Of a stretch of 64,000 nt of DNA, positions 23,920 to 30,942 are shown in pieces. Position 1 is the stretch's first letter; the number at the start of each line of letters is the position of its first letter. The DNA comes from Bordetella parapertussis. GTDB taxonomy: Bacteria > Pseudomonadota > Gammaproteobacteria > Burkholderiales > Burkholderiaceae_C. The stretch covers positions 1 to 64,000 of the forward strand of contig CAMCTC010000001.1 of NCBI GenBank assembly GCA_945878355.1, given 5' to 3'. The notes under the pieces are model-generated. The model searched no databases. It saw only the letters and a program-made list of their open reading frames with translations, and had not been told where the DNA came from. The translations under genes were made by a program, and so were the position numbers.

Positions 23920-24930
23920 ATGACCGAATCTAGTTCAAAGCCCGCGACGGCAGCCGGGGAGTCGGCAGCGTTCATCTTTGACAAGATGCACCGCGTGATC
24001 AAGCGGCGCATGCCAACGCTCGAGCTGATCCACGAGCGCTTTGCCCGCACCGCCCGGCTCGCGCTCTACAACATGGTTCGGCGCTCGGTTGAAGTCGACG
24101 TGATGATGCCCGAGCTCAAGCCTTATGCTGCTTTTGTAGGCGCTTTTCCCGAACGCACGAACATCAACCTGGTCAACATCCGGCCGCTGCGCGGGGTGGG
24201 CTGCTGGATCATCGATCCGCAAGTGGTCTACATCACGATCGACAACATGTTCGGCGGCGAAGGCAAGTTGCCGCCCAAGATCACGACCAAGGAATACACC
24301 GCGATCGAGCTGCGCATCATCCGACGCCTGATCGACAGCTTGCTGGCCGAGTACGAAAAGGCCTGGAAACCGGTGCACGAGATCAAATTCGATTTCCTGC
24401 GTCAGGAGACGAGTTTCCAGTTTGCCCGGATCACCGACAACGAGGAGATGGTGTTGCACTGCAGCTTCACCGTCACGATCAACGGCCGCAAAGGCAGCGT
24501 GGACCTGTGCATTCCGTTCTGGGTTCTGGAGCCAATCAAGTCGCTGCTGTTCAGCCAGATGCAAGCCTTCCAGCCCGACGAAGACACGTCCTGGGGTGAC
24601 AACCTGCGCGCCGAGGTGCAGTCGGCGCAGGTCCAATTGGTCGCGGTGCTGGCCAAGAAAGAAGGCACGCTCGGCGAAGTGCTGTCGTTCAACGTTGGTG
24701 ACTTGTTGCCGATAGAGCTGCAGGACCCGATCAGTGTGATGGTCGACGGCCTGCCGATGATCAAAGGCGCATACGGCGTCCGCAACGGCCGCTATGCGGT
24801 GAAGATTTCCGAGATCGAACATCCGATCGAGTTCAGCAACCGGCCGGTCGAGCGCGGGGTGATGAGTCCGAGTTTTCGCAAACGGATCGAGGCGGCCGCC
24901 ACGTCCGACAACTTTCTAGATCGAGACTAG
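23920..24930 (+). CDS. fliM: FliM, switch protein lacking the N-terminal CheY-binding peptide
   Basis: A 336-residue C-ring protein with intact middle domain (MPTLELIHERFARTARLALYNM, GGEGKLPPK) and C-terminal SpoA-like domain (VGDLLPIELQDPISVMVDGLP). FliM normally begins with LSQxEIDALL, the short peptide that captures phosphorylated CheY. Here the N-terminus is only MTESSSKPATAAGESAAFIFDKM before the middle domain. The gap to fliL is 19 bases, so no upstream extension is possible. Core rotor assembly should be normal, but the classical CheY contact is missing. Confidence 0.93.
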   Translation: MTESSSKPATAAGESAAFIFDKMHRVIKRRMPTLELIHERFARTARLALYNMVRRSVEVDVMMPELKPYAAFVGAFPERTNINLVNIRPLRGVGCWIIDPQVVYITIDNMFGGEGKLPPKITTKEYTAIELRIIRRLIDSLLAEYEKAWKPVHEIKFDFLRQETSFQFARITDNEEMVLHCSFTVTINGRKGSVDLCIPFWVLEPIKSLLFSQMQAFQPDEDTSWGDNLRAEVQSAQVQLVAVLAKKEGTLGEVLSFNVGDLLPIELQDPISVMVDGLPMIKGAYGVRNGRYAVKISEIEHPIEFSNRPVERGVMSPSFRKRIEAAATSDNFLDRD

Positions 24931-24932
24931 CC

Positions 24933-25319
24933 GTGAGCACAGAGTCCAATTCAAGCCCCAGCGCCGCCGAACCTCTGGGCGCAGACGCCAAGCGCGGCAA
25001 AATCCAGCCCTCGCCTTATTCGTTGCTCGACGAGTCACTCGGCGGCGGAGGCGCAGCCAACGACATCGAGCTGGTGATGGATGTGCCGGTGCAGATCACC
25101 GTCGAGCTCGGGCGTTCCAAGATGCAGATTCGGCAGCTTGTCGCGTTGACCTACGGTGCGGTGATCGAACTCGACGTCCACGCCGGCGATCCGCTCGATG
25201 TGGTGGTCAACGGCACCCTGGTCGCGCAAGGTGAGGTGGTGATCGTCAACGATCGCTACGCGATCCGTCTGACCGACATCGTCACGCCGGCTGAGCGACT
25301 GCGCAAGCTCAACCGGTGA
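24933..25319 (+). CDS. fliN: FliN, switch protein
   Basis: A 128-residue protein whose C-terminal 75 residues form a SpoA domain (DVPVQITVELGRSKMQIRQL…PLDVVVNGTLVAQGEVVIVN). FliN forms the lower C-ring and docks FliH, and in some bacteria also binds CheY-P. The GTG start at 24933 lies two bases after the fliM stop, and the end overlaps the fliO start (GTGA). Confidence 0.93.
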   Translation: MSTESNSSPSAAEPLGADAKRGKIQPSPYSLLDESLGGGGAANDIELVMDVPVQITVELGRSKMQIRQLVALTYGAVIELDVHAGDPLDVVVNGTLVAQGEVVIVNDRYAIRLTDIVTPAERLRKLNR

Positions 25320-25606
25320 GCGATATGGCGGGTTATGTCACCTCGCTGCTGCTGCTGGCCGCCGTGGTCGCAGGGGCAGCGGTGCTGGCCTGGCGTCGCC
25401 GCAACGCGGGTGTTGCGGGGCGAGGCGGCGCCAGCTTGCGCGCGATCGAGTTTGCGCCGCTAGGTCCGCGCGACCGTCTGGTGCTGGCTGAATGCGAGGG
25501 CCGGCGCTACTTGCTGGCCCAGGGACCGCAAGGCGTGACCCTGCTCGACCGCTTGTTCGAAAACGGCGCGCCGTTGCCGGCTCGCGACGGCGGTGTGACG
25601 CGATGA
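25316..25606 (+). CDS. fliO: FliO, export-gate assembly protein
   Basis: A 96-residue protein with one N-terminal TM helix (VTSLLLLAAVVAGAAVLAW) and a small cytoplasmic domain (IEFAPLGPRDRLVLAECEGRRYLLAQGPQGVTLLDRL), the FliO signature. It helps FliP pentamer formation. The GTG start overlaps the fliN stop by 4 bases and its stop overlaps the fliP ATG. Confidence 0.9.
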   Translation: MSDMAGYVTSLLLLAAVVAGAAVLAWRRRNAGVAGRGGASLRAIEFAPLGPRDRLVLAECEGRRYLLAQGPQGVTLLDRLFENGAPLPARDGGVTR

Positions 25607-26355
25607 GCTGGTGTCATGGCTTGGGTCGGGTCGGCGGCTTGGTCGTTGGCCTGTTGATGGTGGGCCTGGCCAACGCACAAGACATTTCACTCGTCAACGC
25701 CGCGCCGTCCGGCGGTGGTGGCACCAGCTACAGCGTCCCGGTGCAGACGGTGCTGCTGTTGACGGCGATGAGTTTCCTGCCGTCGGCGCTGATGCTGATG
25801 ACCAGTTTCACCCGGATCCTGATCGTCTTCTCGCTGCTGCGCCAGGCGCTGGGTCTGCAATCGATGCCACCCAACGCGGTGTTGGTCGCGTTGTCATTGT
25901 TTCTGACCTTCTTCGTGATGAACCCGGTGTTCGAGACCATGTACACCCAGGCTTGGCAGCCTTATGCCAGCAAGCAAATCAGTCTTGAAGCGGCACTCGA
26001 CAAAGGGAGCAAGCCGCTCAAGGAGTTCATGTTGGCACACACCCGCGATACCGACTTGCAACTGTTCTCGCGACTGTCTCGCGTTCCGCTGACCGACCGC
26101 GAAGCCGTGCCATTGCGCGTGGTCGTGCCGGCGTTCGCGATCTCCGAGATCCGCACCGGTTTCTTGATCGGCTTCGTCATCTTCTTGCCTTTCGTGGTGA
26201 TCGACCTCGCGGTGGCGAGCATCCTGACATCGGTCGGCATGGTGATGGTCTCACCGGTGATGTTCTCGCTACCGCTCAAGCTGATCATCTTCACGCTCGC
26301 CGACGGTTGGAGCCTGCTCGCGGGCTCGCTGGTCGAGAGCTTCCTGCCGCGCTGA
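25603..26355 (+). CDS. fliP: FliP, export-gate core protein
   Basis: A 250-residue protein with a cleavable signal peptide ending after LANA and four TM helices. Family motifs include MTSFTRILIVFSLLRQALG and PAFAISEIRTGFLIGFVIFLPF. It forms the FliP5Q4R1 channel in the MS-ring. ATG 25603 overlaps the fliO stop; the open frame extending to 25492 is a shadow of fliO. Confidence 0.95.
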   Translation: MSWCHGLGRVGGLVVGLLMVGLANAQDISLVNAAPSGGGGTSYSVPVQTVLLLTAMSFLPSALMLMTSFTRILIVFSLLRQALGLQSMPPNAVLVALSLFLTFFVMNPVFETMYTQAWQPYASKQISLEAALDKGSKPLKEFMLAHTRDTDLQLFSRLSRVPLTDREAVPLRVVVPAFAISEIRTGFLIGFVIFLPFVVIDLAVASILTSVGMVMVSPVMFSLPLKLIIFTLADGWSLLAGSLVESFLPR

Positions 26356-26359
26356 CGCC

Positions 26360-26629
26360 ATGGAATCGAGTCTGATCATCGAGCTGATCCTGACGGCCAT
26401 GCGCATGGCGGTGATCCTGGCCGGGCCGGTCTTGCTGACGGTGCTGGTCGTGGGCATCGTGATCGGCGCGCTGCAGTCGGCCACGCAGATCAACGAACCC
26501 TCGGTCGTGTTCGTGCCCAAGATGCTGGCCGTGATGCTGGTGCTCGCGCTCACCGGTGCGACGACGCTGAGCCTGTTCGTCGACTATGTGCGTGAGCTGA
26601 TCACACGCATTCCGGCCATCGCCGGTTGA
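26360..26629 (+). CDS. fliQ: FliQ, export-gate protein
   Basis: An 89-residue two-helix protein (LTAMRMAVILAGPVLLTVLVVGIVIG and MLAVMLVLALTGATTLSLFVDYV) matching FliQ in size and sequence. Four copies surround the FliP-FliR core. It starts 4 bases after fliP. Confidence 0.93.
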   Translation: MESSLIIELILTAMRMAVILAGPVLLTVLVVGIVIGALQSATQINEPSVVFVPKMLAVMLVLALTGATTLSLFVDYVRELITRIPAIAG

Positions 26630-26642
26630 TCGGGCTGGCGGC

Positions 26643-27431
26643 GTGAACGCGGTGACCGGGCTGAGTGCGACAGGGTTTGATCTGCGCCTGCTGGGTACCG
26701 CATCGATGCTGGCGCTGGTGTCGGTACGGTTTTTGGGGCTGTTCCTGTCAATGCCCTTGCTGTCGTTTCGCGCGTTTCCGCTGTCGCTGCGGGTTGCCCC
26801 GGTGCTCTTGCTGTCGGTGGTGGTCGCCCCATTGGTCCCGCTGCCTGACATGGCCGAGATCGGCATGCTGACGGTGTTGGGCGAGTTGGCGATCGGCTTG
26901 GTCTGCGGCTTTTCGCTGCGGCTGGCAATGTTGGCGGTGGACTTCCTGTCTGAATCGCTGTCTATGCATTCAGGTTTCAGCTTCGCACAGACCATTGCGC
27001 CCGACGCTGCGCTGCCGTCCACCGTGCTCGGCGAACTGCTGGGCATGGCGGTCGTCGCGGTGCTGTTCATCGCCGACGTGCATCTGTTGTTCATCGAGCG
27101 TATCGCCACGAGCTTTGCGGCAGTGCCGTTTGGTGCCTGGCCGGTGGGCTGGAACATGCCGGCGCTGCTGGCCTTGATGGCCAGTGCGTTTTCGATCGGT
27201 CTGGTGATGTCTTGCGGCAGCTTCGCCCTCTACCTTTTCACCAATTTCATGCTCGGCTTGATCAACCGCATCTCGCCCCAACTCAACCTGATGTCGGTCG
27301 GTTTTTCGATCAGTGCACCCTTGGCGCTGGTGGTGGTGGCGCTGGTCGCGCTGCAACTGCCGGTGTTGACCGAATTGATCAGTTCGGCCGCACTCACTTT
27401 CGTCGATCGAGGCTTGCTTGATGCGCGTTGA
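26643..27431 (+). CDS. fliR: FliR, export-gate protein
   Basis: A 262-residue polytopic protein with SVRFLGLFLSMPLLSFRAFP, the SGFSFAQTIAPDA loop and NFMLGLINRISPQLNLMSVGF, typical of FliR. It begins with GTG at 26643. Its last 11 bases overlap the next gene (27421), which indicates that the lipoprotein and carbonic anhydrase genes downstream are read as part of this operon. Confidence 0.93.
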   Translation: MNAVTGLSATGFDLRLLGTASMLALVSVRFLGLFLSMPLLSFRAFPLSLRVAPVLLLSVVVAPLVPLPDMAEIGMLTVLGELAIGLVCGFSLRLAMLAVDFLSESLSMHSGFSFAQTIAPDAALPSTVLGELLGMAVVAVLFIADVHLLFIERIATSFAAVPFGAWPVGWNMPALLALMASAFSIGLVMSCGSFALYLFTNFMLGLINRISPQLNLMSVGFSISAPLALVVVALVALQLPVLTELISSAALTFVDRGLLDAR

Positions 27432-28101
27432 AACCAGCATGTTGCTGTTGATGGCGCTGTCCGGTTGTGCGCCGCTGACCGTGGTGCCCGAACCGCCCGA
27501 TCCCTGGCGTCAGGCGCTGCAGGCCTGCCAACTGCCCGAGCAAGGGCTTTCAGACGCTGCGGCGGTGCTTGAAGTCAACGACGAAGGCTTGTGCCGGCGC
27601 GCTGTCGAATTTGGCGAGCAACTCAGCTGCCTCAGTCACCGACTGCCGACACTGTATGAAGCCCACAGCCGATTCACCCAGTCGGGTCTGCTCGAGTTTC
27701 AATCCTGTTTGCAGCCGATGGCTGTGGGGTTGAAGGCGGGTCGTCTTGGTCGGCCTAGAGACATCGACCTGGCGCTGCGTGCCTGCGTACTGCAACTCGA
27801 TCGATCGCCCGCGGTGCCGCGGCCCAAGCTCGCTTGGTGGTATGCCAGTTATGCCGCCACTTTGCCGGTGCCTGCGGCGCCCAGCACGCTGACAACGGCC
27901 AGTCTGCCGCCGGCCATCGGCTTGTCTTGGCCGTCCTGTGAAGCCACGGCAGCGCTCAAACCGGTCACTTCGCCAATCCCGGCAACTGCTGCCATGCCCC
28001 TGGCGGCCCCAGCCTCCTCTACCCTCCGTCCCGCCCTGGCGCCGCCGCGCGCCCGAGCCTTAGAAAACCTTTCGACAAACCGAGAACGCGATGAAATCTG
28101 A
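27421..28101 (+). CDS. Putative lipoprotein between fliR and carbonic anhydrase
   Basis: A 226-residue protein with a short lipoprotein signal (MLLLMALSGC, lipobox LSGC). The following domain has six Cys beyond the lipobox (ACQL, LCRR, LSCLSH, QSCLQP, ACVLQ and PSCEA). The tail is Ala/Pro-rich. No family was recognised. It overlaps fliR by 11 bases and the carbonic anhydrase gene by 11 bases, so the three are likely co-translated. An envelope role near the basal body is a guess from position only. Confidence 0.6.
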   Translation: MRVETSMLLLMALSGCAPLTVVPEPPDPWRQALQACQLPEQGLSDAAAVLEVNDEGLCRRAVEFGEQLSCLSHRLPTLYEAHSRFTQSGLLEFQSCLQPMAVGLKAGRLGRPRDIDLALRACVLQLDRSPAVPRPKLAWWYASYAATLPVPAAPSTLTTASLPPAIGLSWPSCEATAALKPVTSPIPATAAMPLAAPASSTLRPALAPPRARALENLSTNRERDEI

Positions 28102-29212
28102 ATCCCGCCCGATCCATCTGCTGGCCTGGGCCGCCGGCTTGGCCTGTGCCTTGAGCCTGAGCGCCGGTGTCCATGCCAGCGACGCGCCGGCAGAGGCCGC
28201 CAAGCCTCTGGTCGCCAAGCCCGCCGTCGCGCCTGCGTCGGGTTCACTGGTGCCGGCCAAGCCCAAACTGGCCGGCGCAGCGCCCGCTGTGCAGGGCGCT
28301 GCGGAGCCTGCCAAACCCGAAGCGGCCAAGCCGGCCAAGGCCGCAGCCCAGGGCGATGAGGCGCTGAAGAAAATGCTCACCGAGCGCCTGGCAGGGTCGG
28401 GCGATCTGATCCTCAAGACCAGCGACACCGCACCCAAGCACGGCGAGGCTGCGCCCGCCAAGCCGTCCAAACGCGCATCGCGCGCCGACGCTGCCGACTT
28501 GGCGGCTGCGCACCGGGCGGCACAGGCCACCGAGCATCTGCCGCACTGGGCTTATGGCGGCGCCGGTGCACCTGAGAAGTGGAGCTCGCTGAATCCGGCA
28601 TTCTCGACCTGTGCCAGCGGCAAGCGCCAGAGCCCGATCGACATCCGCGATGGCATCAAGGTAGGACTCGACCCGGTGGTGTTCGATTACCAGCCGAGTG
28701 GTTTCCGGGTGCTGGACAACGGCCACACGATCCAGGTCAATGTTGGCTTGGGCAATGCGATCGAGGTGCTGGGTCGTCGCTACGACCTGGTCCAATTCCA
28801 CTTTCACCGGCCTTCCGAGGAGCGCGTCAACGGCCGTCAGACCGACATGGTGGCGCACCTGGTGCACAAGGATCTGGAAGGCAATCTGGCGGTGGTCGCG
28901 GTGCTGTTGACGCGTGGCTCACCGCAACCCGTGGTGCAGTCGGTCTGGAACAACTTGCCGCTCGAGCGCAATGAAGAGGTGACGGCATCGGTGCCGATCG
29001 ACCTGATCAAGTTGCTGCCCGAGGACCGCCGCTACTTCACCTACATGGGTTCGCTGACCACGCCGCCCTGCAGCGAAGGCGTGTTGTGGATGGTGATGAA
29101 GACGCCGGTGCAGGTCTCGCCCGAGCAGATCGCGATCTTCTCTCGCCTGTACCCGATGAACGCGCGGCCGGTGCAGCCGCACAACGCCCGTCTGATCAAG
29201 GAATCGAACTGA
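28091..29212 (+). CDS. Periplasmic alpha-type carbonic anhydrase within the flagellar operon
   Basis: A 373-residue exported enzyme that hydrates CO2 to bicarbonate and a proton. A Sec signal (residues 1-29) is followed by about 120 Ala/Lys/Pro-rich residues and then a full alpha-CA domain: HWAYGGAGAPEKWSSL, QSPIDI, QFHFHRPSEE, MVAHLVHKD and GSLTTPPCSEGV. The three zinc ligands are His237, His239 and His256, all present. Its start overlaps the upstream lipoprotein gene and flgB follows after a sigma-54 promoter. Alpha-CA is not a known flagellar component, so its placement is odd. Confidence 0.92.
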   Translation: MKSESRPIHLLAWAAGLACALSLSAGVHASDAPAEAAKPLVAKPAVAPASGSLVPAKPKLAGAAPAVQGAAEPAKPEAAKPAKAAAQGDEALKKMLTERLAGSGDLILKTSDTAPKHGEAAPAKPSKRASRADAADLAAAHRAAQATEHLPHWAYGGAGAPEKWSSLNPAFSTCASGKRQSPIDIRDGIKVGLDPVVFDYQPSGFRVLDNGHTIQVNVGLGNAIEVLGRRYDLVQFHFHRPSEERVNGRQTDMVAHLVHKDLEGNLAVVAVLLTRGSPQPVVQSVWNNLPLERNEEVTASVPIDLIKLLPEDRRYFTYMGSLTTPPCSEGVLWMVMKTPVQVSPEQIAIFSRLYPMNARPVQPHNARLIKESN

Positions 29213-29222
29213 CCAGGTTCTG

Positions 29223-29269
29223 AAGCGGCAAGCGGTAAGCGGCAAGCGGCAAAGCTTGCCGCTTGCCGC
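29223..29269. repeat. Four AAGCGGY heptamers running into a 14-bp perfect hairpin
   Basis: Positions 29223-29250 are four head-to-tail copies of AAGCGGC or AAGCGGT. The last two form the left arm of a perfect inverted repeat: GCGGCAAGCGGCAA (29239-29252), loop AGC, then TTGCCGCTTGCCGC (29256-29269). No T-run follows, so it is not a classical terminator. It sits between the carbonic anhydrase stop and the flgB promoter and could slow or end transcription, or be a dispersed repeat. Confidence 0.85.
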
Positions 29270-29357
29270 GGCAACAAGCGGCACCCTGGGTCTGACGGAT
29301 CTTGCCGCCGAGGTCGAAACACAAGGGTTCAAGCTGGGTTCAGGCCGGCAAATAGCC

Positions 29358-29373
29358 TGGCACGCGAATTGCA
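29358..29373 (+). promoter_or_regulatory. Consensus sigma-54 promoter upstream of flgB
   Basis: TGGCACGCGAATTGCA fits TGGCACG-N4-TTGCW at every conserved position. The GG (29359-29360) and GC (29371-29372) pairs are 10 bases apart. The predicted start is near 29384, leaving a leader of about 20 bases before the flgB GTG at 29407. This is the clearest promoter in the window and implies FlrC-dependent expression of flgB-flgL. Confidence 0.85.
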
Positions 29374-29406
29374 ATACTCACCGCATCAAACCCAGATGGA
29401 TGCGCT

Positions 29407-29823
29407 GTGAACATCGTTCCCCAATTCGACCCGATGAACTTCAACGCCGCTGCACTGCAGCTGCGCAGCCACCGCCAGCAGATCCTGGCGTCCAACCTGA
29501 CGAATGCCGACACCCCCGGCTACCAGGCGCGAGATGTGGCTTTCGACACCGCGCTGCGCGAGCAGATGCAAGGCGTTCAGTACCAGCCTCGCCTGGCACT
29601 GAACGGCAGCCATGGCCGCCACCTCAACACCAGCAACACCGGTCTTGACGGTCCGCAGTTGCTGTACCGCACGGCGCTGCAACCCAGCATCGACGGCAAC
29701 ACCGTCGACCCGGATGTCGAGCGCGCCCATTTCGCCGAAAACACGACGGGTTTCGAGCTCGCCGCCGCGCTGCTGGGCCAGACCATGCGGTCGCGCCAGA
29801 TGGCACTGACAGGTCAGCCATGA
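29407..29823 (+). CDS. flgB: FlgB, proximal rod protein
   Basis: A 138-residue rod protein with the N-terminal motif LRSHRQQILASNLTNADTPG shared by rod proteins and a C-terminal helix ending RSRQMALTGQP. The GTG at 29407 gives the usual length; an ATG at 29434 is less likely. It heads the flgBCDEFGHIJKL operon and overlaps flgC by 4 bases. Confidence 0.93.
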   Translation: MNIVPQFDPMNFNAAALQLRSHRQQILASNLTNADTPGYQARDVAFDTALREQMQGVQYQPRLALNGSHGRHLNTSNTGLDGPQLLYRTALQPSIDGNTVDPDVERAHFAENTTGFELAAALLGQTMRSRQMALTGQP

Positions 29824-30227
29824 GCCTGACCAATGCATTTCGCGTCGCGGCCAGCGGCACGGTCGCGCAGAGCCAGCGCTTGAATGCGATCGCTTCGAAC
29901 ATCGCCAACGCCGAGTCGACCACCTCGGCCACCGGTGAGGCCTACCGGGCCCGGCAGGTGGTGTTCCGGCCGACGCCGGGGTTTGGCTCGGTGGCCGCAG
30001 GGGTCGAGGTGGCGGCAGTGGTCGAGAGCAGTGCCGCGCTCAAGCGCCAGTACCGGCCTGGCCATCCGCACGCCGATGCCCAGGGTTATGTGCAAGCGTC
30101 CAACGTGGACCCGGTGGAAGAGATGGTCAACATGGTGGCGGCCTCGCGCAGCTACCAGATGAATGTGGACCTGATGAACAACTCACGTCAGCTGATCCAG
30201 CGCGTGATCGACATGGTGAGGACTTGA
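29820..30227 (+). CDS. flgC: FlgC, proximal rod protein
   Basis: A 135-residue protein with RLNAIASNIANAEST near the start and the rod C-terminus NMVAASRSYQMNVDLMNNSRQLIQRVIDM. It forms the proximal rod with FlgB and FlgF. The stop overlaps the flgD start (TGATG). Confidence 0.93.
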   Translation: MSLTNAFRVAASGTVAQSQRLNAIASNIANAESTTSATGEAYRARQVVFRPTPGFGSVAAGVEVAAVVESSAALKRQYRPGHPHADAQGYVQASNVDPVEEMVNMVAASRSYQMNVDLMNNSRQLIQRVIDMVRT

Positions 30228-30931
30228 TGACGACATCGAATGTTCCCGGCCTGCCAGCGGGCATCCCGAGCTACGACCCGAGCGCAGCAGCGAACGCTGC
30301 AGCAAAGAGCCCTGTGCTGGGCACATCGGCCGAGGAGACGCAGAACTACTTCATGAAGATGCTGCTGGCGCAGATCAAGAACCAGGATCCGATGAACGCC
30401 CAGGATCCGGCGCAGATGACGAGCCAGCTGACCCAGCTCAACACCGCCGCCGGCATCGAGAAGCTCAACACCAGCATCAACTCGCTGCTGGCCCAGGCCA
30501 GCTCGCAGTCGTTCATGAACAACTCGTCGCTGATCGGCAACAGCGTGCTCGCACCGGGCGACCGCATGGCGCTGAGCGCCAGCGGACCGGCAGACTTCGG
30601 TCTCAAGGTGGCGGCTGGCAGCACGCAGACCAACGTCTTTGTCACCGCGCCGGACGGCAAAGTGGTCGACGAGCTGAGTCTGGGCGCCCTGACCCAAGGC
30701 GTGCACACCTTCACCTGGGACGGCTCTGGCTATGACGGCCAGCGCTTGCCTGCAGGTGCTTACAAGCTGGTGGTCAGCGCAGCCGACAGCGCTGGCGCCG
30801 CGGTGACCGCGACCTCGCTGACGCGTGGCCTGGTCAGCGGTGTGGCCCGCACCGACACCGGTTCTCAGCTTCTCACCACCGACGGCCGGGCGATTGACCC
30901 AGCCGATCTGATCCAACTGACCAAACCCTGA
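30227..30931 (+). CDS. flgD: FlgD, hook-cap scaffold
   Basis: A 234-residue protein with the FlgD N-terminal motif NYFMKMLLAQIKNQDPMNAQDPAQMTSQL (positions about 43-71), followed by Ig/FlgD tudor-like domains (FTWDGSGYDGQRLPAGAYKL). It caps the growing hook and is discarded later. It is coupled to flgC by TGATG. Confidence 0.93.
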   Translation: MTTSNVPGLPAGIPSYDPSAAANAAAKSPVLGTSAEETQNYFMKMLLAQIKNQDPMNAQDPAQMTSQLTQLNTAAGIEKLNTSINSLLAQASSQSFMNNSSLIGNSVLAPGDRMALSASGPADFGLKVAAGSTQTNVFVTAPDGKVVDELSLGALTQGVHTFTWDGSGYDGQRLPAGAYKLVVSAADSAGAAVTATSLTRGLVSGVARTDTGSQLLTTDGRAIDPADLIQLTKP

Positions 30932-30942
30932 AGGAGATTGAC

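Noticed and set aside
23881..23990. Frameshift hiding the FliM EIDALL peptide
   Set aside because: No frame between the fliL stop and the FliM middle domain encodes anything like it, and the gap is only 19 bases.
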